From NCBI RefSeq assembly GCF_027484505.1, contig NZ_JAIXSV010000057.1:1-64000 (forward strand): 64,000 nucleotides of DNA. The letters run 5' to 3'. Position 1 is the stretch's first letter. The number at the start of each line of letters is the position of its first letter. This DNA comes from Asticcacaulis sp. Its GTDB lineage: Bacteria; Pseudomonadota; Alphaproteobacteria; Caulobacterales; Caulobacteraceae. Both the position numbers and the translations under genes were made by a program. The notes beneath the pieces were generated by a model. That model saw nothing but the letters and a program-made list of their open reading frames with translations. It ran no database searches and was not told the DNA's origin. Of this stretch, positions 7,316 to 15,964 are shown piece after piece.

Positions 7316-9688
7316 ATGTCCTATTCTCACTCCGCTTTGCAGGCGGGGAAGATTTCGCTCGCCCTTCTGGCTGGTGTGTCTTCGCTCGCCCTTGCCGCCC
7401 CCGTGTTCGCCACTGATGCGCCTGCCGCCGATGACGCAGCCTCTGGCGATAACGCCATCACTGATGTCTATGTCACCGCGCGCCGCAAAAGCGAAAACCT
7501 GCAAAAGGTGCCGATCGCTGTCTCGGCCATCTCCGGTGAACAGCTGGAATCAGCCGGGATCTACAATGTCGAGAACCTGCAAAAGGTGCAGCCGAGCCTG
7601 CAATTCATCTCGTCCAACCCGCGCAATACGGCGACGACCATTCGCGGTCTGGGGTCGGGCATCGGCCTGACCAATGACGGTCTTGAGCAGGGCGTCGGCA
7701 TCTATGTCGATGAAGTCTTTTATGCCCGCCCCGGCTCGGCGGTCGTCGATCTGATCGACATTGAGCGCGTCGAAATCCTGCGCGGCCCGCAGGGCACCCT
7801 GTTTGGCAAGAACACCACCGCCGGTGCGCTCAACATCACCACCCGCGCCCCCAGCTTCACGCCGGAAGGCCGCATTGAGGCCAGCGTCGGTGACTACGGC
7901 TTCCTGCAAACCAAGATCAGCCTGTCGGGTCCGCTCAGCGACACGGTGGCCGTGCGCGTCGCCTTTGGCGGCACGAAGCGCGATGGCCTGTTCAAGAACA
8001 CCTTCCTGAACGTCAAGCAGAACGATCTGAACAGTCAGGTTCTGCGCGCCCAGTTGCTGTGGAAGCCGTCGGATAAGCTCAATGTGCGCCTGTCCTACGA
8101 CTTCGCCTATCAGGACCCGGAAGCCAATACCCAGACCTTCGTGCGCTATGGTGCGTCGCTGCGGGCGGCCAATCGTCAGTTCCCGGCGCTGGCCGCGGCG
8201 CTCAACTATGCGCCACCATCGACCAACCCCTATGACCGTCTGGTTGACGTCAATTCGCCGCTGGAAGCCAAGCAGGTGATCAATGGCCTGTCGGGCACAG
8301 TGAACTGGGATCTGGGCGATGTCACCCTGACCTCGGTCACGGCCTATCGTGACTGGGACTGGACGCCGCAGAACGACCGCGACTACACCTCCTTGTCGAT
8401 CCGCTCAAAGTCCAACAACCCATCCGAACAGCAGCAGATTTCGCAGGAAGTCCGTCTGGCCTCCAATGGCGATCGCAAGATCAACTGGGTGGTCGGAGCC
8501 TATGGCTTCAATCAGCGCGTCGAAACCAATGGCGTGGAACAGTGGGGTAAGGACGGCGCCTTCTGGCTGATCGGTACCAATGTGCCCGCAAACCTGATTG
8601 ACGGCCTGACCTCCAACACCCACGTGGTGACCAAGGTGCGCTCCTACGCGGTGTTCGGGCAACTGACCTGGAATGTGACGGATCGTTTCCGCATCACGCC
8701 GGGCCTGCGCTATACCTATGAGGAAAAGGACGGCAGCTTCCGTCAGATCGTCACCGGCGGTCTGGCCACCACGGTCGCGTCGCAGATCACGGCCAAGAAC
8801 AATATCGCCCCGACCTATGCCTATACGGCCGATTATCAGGACGACAGCCCGTCGGGTCAGATCAACTTCGCCTATGACCTGACGCCCACCGTGCTGGGCT
8901 ATGTCAACCTGTCGAAGGGCTATAAGTCGGGCGGCATCAACGCCACCGGCGTGCCGGTCGATGCCAACTTCCAGCCCTTTACCGCCTCCATCGTCGTCAA
9001 GCCGGAAGAGGTGGAGACCATCGAAGCGGGCCTTAAGACGCAGTTCTGGGACAAGCGCGCCACGGTCAATGTCGCCGTCTATAGCACAAACGTCAAAGAC
9101 TATCAGGCGACTGTGGTGGACGGCAATCTGGGCGCCATTCGTCCCTATCTCGCCAATATCGAGAAGGTCGAGGTGCGTGGCGTTGAACTGGATGGCAAGT
9201 GGCGTCCAACCGACAACCTCTCGATCTATGGGTCGGTGAGCTACACCGACGGCAAGTACGCCTCGTTCAAGAATGGTCCGGCGCCGCTGGAGCTTCAGAC
9301 CTCCAGTTCCTCCGTTGCCGACCTCAGCGGCAAGGATCTGCCCGGTGTATCGAAGTGGGCGGGCTCGATCGGCTGGGAATATAACCATCCGGCCACCATC
9401 GGTAAGCTGAGCGGCGACGCCTATTTCAGCGGCGATGTTGCCTACCGCTCGGACTGGAACTCTGATCCGTCGGTGTCCAAATATACGGTCGTTGAAGCCT
9501 CGACCATCGCCAACTTCCGCGTTGGCTACCGCGCCAGCGGCGGCACCGAGGTCTTCCTGTGGGCCAAGAACGCCTTCAACGAAGAGTATCTTCAATTCCT
9601 GAGCCTTCAGGCCGGCAACTCCGGGGCCATCTACGGCCAGCCCGGCGACCCGCGCAGCTTCGGCGTCACGGTGCGTAAGGCGTTCTGA
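7316..9688 (+). CDS. TonB-dependent outer-membrane receptor
   Basis: The 790-residue protein has a signal peptide (residues 1-32), then 'DVYVTARRKSENLQKVPIAV', the usual TonB-box-to-plug junction. The plug domain (about 50-165) contains 'VERVEILRGPQGTLFGKNT'-like sequence ('RVEILRGPQGTLFGKN'), and a 22-stranded barrel fills the rest, ending in the aromatic C-terminal residue (Phe) needed for BAM insertion. Length is normal. It probably imports a sulfur-containing or sulfate-ester compound, inferred only from the flanking YezD gene, alkylsulfatase relic and sulfate-binding protein. A strong hairpin follows the stop codon, so readthrough into the next gene may be limited. Confidence 0.92.
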   Translation: MSYSHSALQAGKISLALLAGVSSLALAAPVFATDAPAADDAASGDNAITDVYVTARRKSENLQKVPIAVSAISGEQLESAGIYNVENLQKVQPSLQFISSNPRNTATTIRGLGSGIGLTNDGLEQGVGIYVDEVFYARPGSAVVDLIDIERVEILRGPQGTLFGKNTTAGALNITTRAPSFTPEGRIEASVGDYGFLQTKISLSGPLSDTVAVRVAFGGTKRDGLFKNTFLNVKQNDLNSQVLRAQLLWKPSDKLNVRLSYDFAYQDPEANTQTFVRYGASLRAANRQFPALAAALNYAPPSTNPYDRLVDVNSPLEAKQVINGLSGTVNWDLGDVTLTSVTAYRDWDWTPQNDRDYTSLSIRSKSNNPSEQQQISQEVRLASNGDRKINWVVGAYGFNQRVETNGVEQWGKDGAFWLIGTNVPANLIDGLTSNTHVVTKVRSYAVFGQLTWNVTDRFRITPGLRYTYEEKDGSFRQIVTGGLATTVASQITAKNNIAPTYAYTADYQDDSPSGQINFAYDLTPTVLGYVNLSKGYKSGGINATGVPVDANFQPFTASIVVKPEEVETIEAGLKTQFWDKRATVNVAVYSTNVKDYQATVVDGNLGAIRPYLANIEKVEVRGVELDGKWRPTDNLSIYGSVSYTDGKYASFKNGPAPLELQTSSSSVADLSGKDLPGVSKWAGSIGWEYNHPATIGKLSGDAYFSGDVAYRSDWNSDPSVSKYTVVEASTIANFRVGYRASGGTEVFLWAKNAFNEEYLQFLSLQAGNSGAIYGQPGDPRSFGVTVRKAF

Positions 9689-9724
9689 TCCGGGCTTACC
9701 GGCTCAGCTTGATGTTCTGATGTC

Positions 9725-9756
9725 GGGCGTCTGCGCACCTGTGCAGACGCCCTCTT
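9725..9756 (+). terminator. Hairpin after the receptor gene
   Basis: GGGCGTCTGC (9725-9734) and GCAGACGCCC (9743-9752) form a perfect 10-bp stem with an 8-base loop, followed by TCTT. It lies between the receptor stop and the sulfate-binding gene. The T tract is weak, so it may attenuate transcription more than end it. Confidence 0.6.
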
Positions 9757-9771
9757 CACGGGATTGATTCT

Positions 9772-10692
9772 ATGACCACACCTGTCCTTGACCGTCGCCA
9801 TCTCCTGACCGGCGCAACGGCGCTGACCCTGCTGTCTGCCTGTACACCCGCGCCAGCGACCAAGAAGCCGGCCCTTGAACTGCTCAACGTCTCTTATGAT
9901 CCGACACGGGAGTTCTATGAAGAGTTCAACGGGTTGTTCGTCAAACACTGGCAAGAGACGACCGGACAGGACGTCGTGATCCGCCAGTCGCACGGCGGGT
10001 CTGGCAAACAGGCGCGTGCGGTGATCGACGGTCTGGAGGCCGATGTGGTGACGCTGGCCTTATCGGCCGATATCGACCGCCTCGCCAAGGCGGGCCTGAC
10101 CGATCCCAACTGGCAGGGCCGTCTGCCGCATGAATCGGCCCCCTATACCTCAACGATTGTGTTTCTGGTGCGCAAGGGCAACCCGAAAGGCATCAAGGAT
10201 TGGGGCGATCTGATCCGTCCGGGGGTGGAGGTCATTACCCCCAATCCCAAGACCGGCGGCGGGGCGCGCTGGAACTATCTGGCAGCATGGGCGTGGGCGC
10301 TTAAAACACGGGGCGGCGAAGCGGGCGCTGAAGACTTTATTCGTCAGCTCTATGCCCATGTGCCTGTGCTCGATACGGGCGCGCGGGGATCGACCACGAC
10401 CTTTGTCCAGCGCGGGCTGGGCGATGTTCTGCTCACCTGGGAGAATGAAGCCCATCTCGCGGTGAAAGAATTAGGCGCGGGAGACGCGCTTGAGATTGTG
10501 ACCCCGCCGACCTCGATCCTGACCGAACCGCCGGTGGCGTGGCTCGATAAGGTGGTTGCCAAACGCGGCACCGCCGAGGTGGCCAAAGCCTATCTGGAGT
10601 ATCTCTATAGCCCGCCTGCACAGGACCTTGTCGGCAAGTATTATTACCGTCCGCTGGAGGCAACCGCTGCGGCGAAGTACCCGTCGGGGTAA
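9772..10692 (+). CDS. Sulfate/thiosulfate-binding lipoprotein, C-terminally truncated
   Basis: The 306-residue product carries an N-terminal twin Arg and a lipobox (LSAC, Cys at about residue 24), so it should be a lipoprotein. Motifs '[14 protein letters not shown]', '[16 protein letters not shown]', '[15 protein letters not shown]' and '[12 protein letters not shown]' identify it as the Sbp/CysP family, periplasmic sulfate receptors of the CysTWA transporter. Normal proteins continue for about 40 more residues (a 'FTIDEVFGGW' segment); this one stops after 'AAAKYPSG'. That deletion, and the absence of cysT, cysW and cysA next to it, suggest a decayed transporter locus. It could still bind ligand, as most binding residues lie before the end. 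Confidence 0.85.
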   Translation: MTTPVLDRRHLLTGATALTLLSACTPAPATKKPALELLNVSYDPTREFYEEFNGLFVKHWQETTGQDVVIRQSHGGSGKQARAVIDGLEADVVTLALSADIDRLAKAGLTDPNWQGRLPHESAPYTSTIVFLVRKGNPKGIKDWGDLIRPGVEVITPNPKTGGGARWNYLAAWAWALKTRGGEAGAEDFIRQLYAHVPVLDTGARGSTTTFVQRGLGDVLLTWENEAHLAVKELGAGDALEIVTPPTSILTEPPVAWLDKVVAKRGTAEVAKAYLEYLYSPPAQDLVGKYYYRPLEATAAAKYPSG

Positions 10693-10739
10693 GCATTACG
10701 GCTGATGACTGGCAAACCAAACTCTAGCGGGAAAAGGGA

Positions 10740-10767
10740 AAGGTCCGGGGCACTACTCCCGGACCTT
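10740..10767 (+). terminator. Hairpin after the sulfate-binding gene
   Basis: AAGGTCCGGG (10740-10749) and CCCGGACCTT (10758-10767) make a perfect 10-bp stem with an 8-base loop, 47 bases after the stop codon. There is no long T tract downstream; it is terminator-like and could work in either direction. Confidence 0.6.
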
Positions 10768-11300
10768 CAGGGTCGCAGCCTCCGAGTATGAGCTGTGACC
10801 GGCATCGGTTGGGGGGGATATCCCAAGACGACGCTGTTTCATAACCTTGCCGGCAAGTCAGGTAACCCGCTGCCGACCGTACACCGGCGAGAGGGGGAGA
10901 TCACCAGGACGTCAGGTGCTTATTTCCTATAGACTGAATTTTATTTTGTCGATAAAATATCTGCGTTTTTACGGCCAGAAATTCTGATGTAACAAATCAG
11001 CCCCATTAATCAAAAATGGTCCAAAAATCATTGCTATGTGATACATTTCGCACGATCTTCAAAACTTTACCTGGCGTCCTGAAGGGTGATTTACCCATCA
11101 ATCCTCATCCGAAAGGGAGATTTTTATTATCTAATGAGTTTTATTTTAGACCGCAATTTCGATGGATGGGGCCTAGCTACCCCTCGCAAAGCGAGGCTAC
11201 GAAACACCGCTCTTCCATTGCCGGAAACATGTCACAAGGGGGCGTAGCACTGCGACGGTTAGGGCGCGCTCGCGATTACCGCCCACGACCGACAACCGAT
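10768..11300. other. Gene-poor boundary between chromosome-like DNA and island
   Basis: No supported gene. The stretch turns AT-rich at 10920-11030 and includes an inverted repeat TATTTT-N6-AAAATA at 10942-10959. It separates the ordinary metabolic genes on the left from integrase and regulator relics on the right, so it is the likely left edge of the island region. Confidence 0.35.
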
Positions 11301-11459
11301 TCAGGCCGCGCGCGACTTCTGCAAATCAATGCGTTGGCCGGTACGTTCTGAGAGGGCGATAAGGGTTTCCAGGTTGAACTTTCCAAGCTTGCCTCGTAGC
11401 AAATCAGACACGCGTGGCTGAGTAATACCCAAAAACTCGGAGGCCTGTAGCGTCTTCCC
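11301..11459 (-). pseudogene. C-terminal fragment of a HigA-like XRE regulator
   Basis: Reading the minus strand to the TGA at 11303-11301 gives 'ASEFLGITQPRVSDLLRG', 'LGKFNLETLIALSERTG' and a short basic tail. This is the recognition helix and C-terminal helix of small XRE antitoxins. The N-terminal helices are absent: upstream sequence switches, out of frame, to an integrase N-terminus. It is a truncated relic created by a deletion or recombination joint near 11460. Confidence 0.65.
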
Positions 11460-11658
11460 GCCGCCGGGCATCCTTCAAGCTAACGGTGGGGTACACGCCG
11501 ACCGCTAAAAGCTGCTCCTTACCAAGATACCTATATTTCAGCCTCCAGAGTTTCGATCCTGTTGGATTGACGACCAGGTACAAGCCACCTGTATCGAATA
11601 GCTTATAGGCGTCGGTTTTTGGTTTCGCGGAACGGATTACGGCGTCTGAAAGTGACAT
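11460..11658 (-). pseudogene. N-terminal fragment of a P4-type tyrosine integrase
   Basis: From the ATG at 11658 the frame reads 'LSDAVIRSAKPKTDAYKLFD', 'GGLYLVVNPTGSKLWRLKY' and 'VGVYPTVSLKDARR', the arm-binding DUF4102 domain of CP4-57/P4-family integrases. About 66 residues remain of roughly 400; the catalytic Arg-His-Arg-Tyr domain is lost. The frame then runs out of register into an XRE gene remnant. The upstream side contains GACCCCC-rich repeats, typical of integrase leader or attachment regions. This is evidence of a former island insertion here. Confidence 0.75.
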
Positions 11659-11688
11659 TTGGGGGTCTCGCTTTTTGAGGCTCGTCGC

Positions 11689-11711
11689 GAGACCCCCAAA
11701 AAGACCCCCAA
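11689..11711. repeat. GACCCCC-rich repeat, copy 1 (upstream of integrase relic)
   Basis: The motif GAGACCCCC-A5-GACCCCC starts 30 bases upstream of the integrase fragment's ATG. Together with GGGGGTCTCG at 11660-11669 it also forms an inverted repeat around a 20-base spacer. Related copies lie at 11898, 14518 and 17211, all in the same orientation. They are probably copies of an integrase leader or attachment region. Confidence 0.6.
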
Positions 11712-11897
11712 TACGCCCGAATGCGGGCGGATCTGGTCGGACGTCGGCGGACCTCACTGAGGCCCTAAACTATTAATTTTAAAGGATTTTTGTAATGCGC
11801 CCCAGGCCGCGAGAAGGCGCAGTGGTGCTGGAGCCGTAACCACATTCACGGGATAAGGGGATGAATTCTCTCACCTATTTCTTTGTAACAATTGTTC

Positions 11898-11920
11898 GAG
11901 ACCACCAATTAGACCCCCAA
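11898..11920. repeat. GACCCCC-rich repeat, diverged copy 2
   Basis: Reads GAGACCACC-AATTA-GACCCCC, differing from copy 1 at four positions. It lies 209 bases from copy 1 in the same orientation. Its status as a copy is less certain than that of the others. Confidence 0.4.
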
Positions 11921-12322
11921 AATTTTCGGCGAAATGGGGACAGATTTTGGAATCGAACCCGTGCCAAGTGGCTGAAATATTACTGTTTCTCATGAAAAAT
12001 TTCCCTCGCTGAAACGGTAATATTTTAGCGGGAACATTCGGTGAAAATCCGCTTGAGTGGGGTTATTTTCGGTAAAATTCACGTGATGGCGGTTTCAGAC
12101 AGCTCCGTTCATAGTCCCTTCTGCACCGCCCGAGGGCCATATATCTGTCAGAGAAAGATGACTGAGCAACGCTGCCTATCAGCGCTGCCAACCTTGCGCG
12201 CAACCCGAGGGCCCGCTCCTGTTCCACTTGATCAGTAATCTCTAACAGCGCACGTCGATCATCATCACAACCGAGCTAACTTTCGCCGGATCGCCTTCTG
12301 GCCAGTCACTGCCCACGGGTGC
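11921..12322. other. Non-coding stretch downstream of the serine recombinase
   Basis: No supported gene is seen. It includes short repeats of GGTAATATTT/AATATTAC type near 11975-12030 (AATATTACTGTTTC and GAAACGGTAATATT form an inverted repeat), which could act as a hairpin. The rest is featureless. Confidence 0.35.
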
Positions 12323-14179
12323 TTATCTGGAAGGTGGATGAGCGTGGAACGTCTCACGGCTACGCCGCCCTCCCAGCCGCCCGACATTCGGGATGCCCGC
12401 CCGTACGTATAAATGCTTGAGGGATGCGTATCGCTCATAAATACGATATGTCGTGGGCAAAAAGGGGTCGTCGTCTATCAAATTGGCCGTTACCCGCCCG
12501 TGTTCTTGATAAAGCCGCCTGATGCCCGCTATGAGCTCTTCGTCGCTACCAAGCTTAGCTTTACTCCGTCGAACAACGGGCTCTCCAAGCTTCGACTTTG
12601 CGTATCTCGATATCATCCGGTAATAACCTTCCGCGACCTGCTCACCGTGACTCAGGGTAATCCCAGCGGCGGCGCAAGCATTGGTGAAGGTGCCGAAGCG
12701 ATGGCGGAACCAATCCGTCGCAGGAAGCTCTGGATCGGCTTCGACGAGCGCGGTCGTGACGAACCCATTTCGATCATGCAATGTTTTGAGTTTTTTGATG
12801 GCCAAATCCTGGTGCGCGTCCCAATAGGATTTCCGTCCAGAATTCAGATAGCCCTTGGCATAGCCTATCTCCGCGTATGCCAACCTCATGGATCCAAACC
12901 GTTTAGGGTAGACGCTTGGGGACGCCGTATACGGGCACTGCTGAATAAGCCGTCCTGATAACTCCCCTTTCTCCGCTAACAGTCTTTTCAAACCGTCGAG
13001 AAGTTCCTCTCTCGTATACCTCTGATGTTTGTTGCGGGTCATTTTACACGCGTTTCTTTGGTGCGCTGTATCGGGCTTATAACCCAAAAGTTCATATAAC
13101 TTAGCCAGGCTACCAAAATGTCGCGCATATGTATGCGGCCCCGGAATGTCTGGGCAGCAGGCTATCAACGCGCTGGAAATCCTGCCCTTTGCTTTGAGAA
13201 GTCGCCCAGCGCCTGCAATCATTTCGCGTCTTGTGTACTTCGTCGGTCGCTTAAGTAGCAATCGCTTTGCCAAATCGAACGTCTGCTCGGACACGAGTGG
13301 TTTCCCAACCCTCACCTTTATCCACATCGCTTCAGGGTTTTTCGCTTTTTTGCTTTTCAGCCTCGTCGTCGTCTTATTGTAGCTATATACGCCAATATTC
13401 AGTGTATTCGTCAGCACACCCTTTATCTTCCGAGCGGTCCACACCCCGCCACTGTCGGCAGCAACCCCGTCATTATTAAGTTTTCGGGCGATGGTGCGCA
13501 GATCAAAGCGATCCCGTGTGAAAAGCTTGAATATACGCCGAATAGTCGCGACCTCTTCCTTTGGCCCGGGAACGATAACGACTTTGTCCGATGTTAGTGA
13601 TTTTCGCTCACCCGCCTGTAGGATGCGTTGGTGTGTACCATCCCCGGAGACTAGCATTCTCCGGTAGCCAATGGGCAACGGCCCCCCTTGCTTGAAACCT
13701 CTCTCAGCTGTGGAGACGGCCGCACGGCTGACTTTCACGGAAAGTTCGCGACTGTACTCACTCGCCATGATCCGCTTCATATGCTTCAGAAGAGACGTGG
13801 CTACACTGTCGTCGTTGGCAAAAGCCTCGTTAACGTATTCTATGCGAACACCCATATCTCGGCAAATGAACTCGTAGGCAGCATGTTGATCCACATCCTG
13901 GAATCGCCCCCACCGACTGACGTCTAGCACGAGTATGATGGAGAAGGTTCGCTGGGGTTTGGTCACGTCGTGCAAAAGCCGAACCAAGCCTTCCCTCCCC
14001 GCAATCGTTAGTCCGCTTCTGCCCTCATCGGTATAGGTGGCGATGAGGTTGTAACCGCACGAAGTCGCGTGGCTGGCAATAAGGTCACTCTGATGTTCAA
14101 GGGAGTACCGTTGATGCTCTGTGGAAACACGAACATACCGCACAGCATTAGGTCGGCTCGCCAAAACCAACTCGTTCAT
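12323..14179 (-). CDS. Large serine recombinase with four C-terminal DNA-binding-type repeats
   Basis: The 618-residue protein starts with a resolvase catalytic domain: 'RYVRVST' places the nucleophile Ser at residue 19, and 'LDVSRWGR' (about 85-92) and 'SEYSRELSVKV' (about 140-150) are the expected conserved Arg-bearing segments. A recombinase DNA-binding domain spans about 155-310. Instead of the usual zinc ribbon and coiled coil, the C-terminus holds four tandem units of about 54 residues (315-368, 388-441, 453-507, 543-597), each with a helix, a Gly-x-(I/L/V)-(S/T) turn and a '(F/Y)(G/A)S' or 'FGT' near the end. These resemble homing-endonuclease-associated (HNH-repeat) modules. It is probably the mobility enzyme that brought in part of this island. 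The nearest attachment sites are not proven. Confidence 0.85.
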   Translation of the reverse strand: MNELVLASRPNAVRYVRVSTEHQRYSLEHQSDLIASHATSCGYNLIATYTDEGRSGLTIAGREGLVRLLHDVTKPQRTFSIILVLDVSRWGRFQDVDQHAAYEFICRDMGVRIEYVNEAFANDDSVATSLLKHMKRIMASEYSRELSVKVSRAAVSTAERGFKQGGPLPIGYRRMLVSGDGTHQRILQAGERKSLTSDKVVIVPGPKEEVATIRRIFKLFTRDRFDLRTIARKLNNDGVAADSGGVWTARKIKGVLTNTLNIGVYSYNKTTTRLKSKKAKNPEAMWIKVRVGKPLVSEQTFDLAKRLLLKRPTKYTRREMIAGAGRLLKAKGRISSALIACCPDIPGPHTYARHFGSLAKLYELLGYKPDTAHQRNACKMTRNKHQRYTREELLDGLKRLLAEKGELSGRLIQQCPYTASPSVYPKRFGSMRLAYAEIGYAKGYLNSGRKSYWDAHQDLAIKKLKTLHDRNGFVTTALVEADPELPATDWFRHRFGTFTNACAAAGITLSHGEQVAEGYYRMISRYAKSKLGEPVVRRSKAKLGSDEELIAGIRRLYQEHGRVTANLIDDDPFLPTTYRIYERYASLKHLYVRAGIPNVGRLGGRRSRETFHAHPPSR

Positions 14180-14450
14180 GGCCTGTCCTCACTGATCAAG
14201 AGCCCTGAGAGTCTTCACCACGCGGGAGGAAATTTAGCCGGGTTCCTGCCACACTGTTGGACTTTATAAGCCTCCTCATTTTACGCCTAATCACATTCAA
14301 GATACGTTGGCAGGCCCAGACGCCAAGAACGCCCGAGGACGCGGCAAACGATGCCAACCATTCGGTGTCTGAGCGCCCGAGGGATGAGCGCGGACTGTAT
14401 TCCTCCTAGATCGCCGGTTATTGAGGTATAAATCTCAAATCGATACCGCG
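14180..14450. other. Intergenic region upstream of the recombinase
   Basis: No supported gene. It would hold the recombinase promoter (minus strand) and, if the enzyme acts locally, its attachment site. No clear palindromic core was seen. Confidence 0.3.
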
Positions 14451-14545
14451 AGGCCCGGCCCGCACTCCCTGGCGAACCGCCAGAACTCACACGACTTCCC
14501 AAACCGGCGCCTGCGGCGAGCCCCCCAAAAAAACCCACCCTGCCC
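14451..14545. repeat. Diverged 95-bp repeat, copy 3 (pairs with 17145-17243)
   Basis: About 95 bases align with 17145-17243 at roughly three-quarters identity by eye, including CGCACTCCC near the left end and GAG-CCCCCC-A7-CCCACCC at 14518-14540. It sits directly beside the AlpA gene at 14548. The core motif is the same as at the integrase relic, so this is likely another integrase leader or attachment remnant. Confidence 0.55.
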
Positions 14546-14547
14546 GG

Positions 14548-14790
14548 CTATCGCACCGACGAACGGGACGCTGCCACGCGGTCTTCTATCCAGGCGATAA
14601 CTTCGCGCTCGACCCAGCCGACATTGCGACCACCGAGACCAACCGGCTTGGGAAAGCCGCCTTCCCGAATACGCTCGTACACCGTCGAACGGCTGAGACC
14701 CGTGAGTGTCTTTACCTCAGGCAATCGTACGATCCTCATCGCACGCGGCTTTGGTGACACGACAGCATCATCTTGACCGGCAACACTCAT
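14548..14790 (-). CDS. AlpA-family excisionase-like regulator
   Basis: The 80-residue protein has the AlpA/MerR-like winged HTH: 'RIVRLPEVKTLTGLSRSTVYERIREGGFPKPVGLG' region, followed by 'VGWVEREVIAWIEDRVA'. AlpA proteins act as directionality factors or activators of P4-type integrases in mobile islands. A GGAGG ribosome site lies 5 bases before the ATG. It is the first of two AlpA copies, the second being at 21841-22041. No intact tyrosine integrase is beside it, only attachment-like repeats, so its natural partner seems lost. Confidence 0.88.
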   Translation of the reverse strand: MSVAGQDDAVVSPKPRAMRIVRLPEVKTLTGLSRSTVYERIREGGFPKPVGLGGRNVGWVEREVIAWIEDRVAASRSSVR

Positions 14791-14921
14791 TTCAGCCTCC
14801 AGAACACTGCAGCCAGTGCAGGACTATGCTGTGGGCTGTCCGATACTTCGAGAGGGGTAAGGTGATTTTGCGGTGGTGTGCGGCGGGTGTCGGCAAAGGT
14901 GCATGGTGGCGTGCGCCATCA

Positions 14922-15956
14922 TTACGCCGCGTGTAACCATCCCTTTTCAACCAGCGTATTGAAGGCTATTTCGATCTGCCTTGGCGAGAATTGCTTCTTA
15001 CGCTCGTTCCATGCATAGACTTGGTTGATCGCGCTGGCCGCATCCCTTGCCTGGTCATGAGTAACCACCCAATGAACCGTGGCTAACAACTCCAGCCCAA
15101 AGGGCGTTTCGAAGCCTTCCACCAACTCCCCCACCCGATCAAAACGGGCGCGTGACGCTTCATCCGCTTGCAGAACGAGCTCGGCTTCATCGACAGCCCC
15201 TGGGACCAACGACAACTGCTTATAGGGCGCGTCACCCCCGTCCTGATACCCTGAGACAAAATGCCCTTCGATGCGATTCAAAACATGTCTGAGATTTTCA
15301 GCGTAGGGACCGTAGAAGTGCTTGCTGTAATTTAGGCGCAGCGGTGCTCCGGCGACCTGCATAAAGTACATCAGCTTCTGCAGCTCGACCAACGTCACAA
15401 AAGGGTCCATAAGTCCGCGCAAGTAACGGTTCATCAGGGTAACCAGCGCAGCGCGACCAACGGTCATCGAGGGCACCTCTCGCGACTGCGTCTCAACGGG
15501 CGCGCTCATCGGCTCATAGATCACGATGCGAACATCGTTCAAATCCGCCAGTGCTGACACGATCCGTGGCTTCACCTGTCCCCATTCCAGACCGCCCAGA
15601 CCGCTCCCAAGTGGCGGTATAGCAATCGAGGTGATGCCTAGCGCCTTTATATCCTTGTGAAGCGCCTTTAGTCCGCTATCGATGTCTTCCATACGGCTCT
15701 TGCCGCGCCAATGGCGCTTCGTCGGGAAGTTTACGATGAAGCGGGGATTTGTCAGGCGGCCTGTCGGATAAATAAACATCTCCCCCGGACGCACCTCCCC
15801 TTTCGCACACGCTTCGGCGTAGGCGTCATAATTCGCTGGGAAGAGGTTTTTAAACTGAAGCGCAATGCCGCGGCCCATCACACCGACGCAATTGACGGTG
15901 TTCACGAGCGCATCGGCTTCCGCCTCCAGAATGTTGCCAGTCGTAAATTCGATCAT
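14922..15956 (-). CDS. darG: DarG antitoxin: macrodomain ADP-ribosyl-DNA glycohydrolase
   Basis: The N-terminal 150 residues form a macrodomain: 'IEFTTGNILEAEADALVNTVNCVGVMGRGIA' region with the ribose-binding 'NTVNCVGVMGRGIA' and a later 'IPPLGSGLGGLEW' loop. In DarG this domain removes ADP-ribose from thymidine in DNA, reversing DarT. The remaining about 190 residues are an unnamed C-terminal domain of the type that also binds DarT directly. I chose the ATG at 15956, eight bases after the darT stop and behind a GAGG ribosome site. The toxin is immediately upstream in the same operon. DarTG systems act in toxin-antitoxin stability and phage defence by blocking phage DNA replication. Confidence 0.92.
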   Translation of the reverse strand: MIEFTTGNILEAEADALVNTVNCVGVMGRGIALQFKNLFPANYDAYAEACAKGEVRPGEMFIYPTGRLTNPRFIVNFPTKRHWRGKSRMEDIDSGLKALHKDIKALGITSIAIPPLGSGLGGLEWGQVKPRIVSALADLNDVRIVIYEPMSAPVETQSREVPSMTVGRAALVTLMNRYLRGLMDPFVTLVELQKLMYFMQVAGAPLRLNYSKHFYGPYAENLRHVLNRIEGHFVSGYQDGGDAPYKQLSLVPGAVDEAELVLQADEASRARFDRVGELVEGFETPFGLELLATVHWVVTHDQARDAASAINQVYAWNERKKQFSPRQIEIAFNTLVEKGWLHAA

Positions 15957-15964
15957 TGCGGGCC

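Noticed and set aside
11016..11351. A 111-codon plus-strand frame near the integrase relic
   Set aside because: It lies opposite the XRE fragment, which has real homology, and has no family features of its own.
11941..11975. A tRNA-3'-end-like segment (TGGAATCGAACCCGTGCC)
   Set aside because: It contains a T-loop-like string but the T stem does not pair and no other tRNA arm is present.
14287..14538. A minus-strand frame rich in Gly, Ser and Arg next to AlpA
   Set aside because: It overlaps the attachment-like repeat, and its composition is that of a GC-rich non-coding strand.
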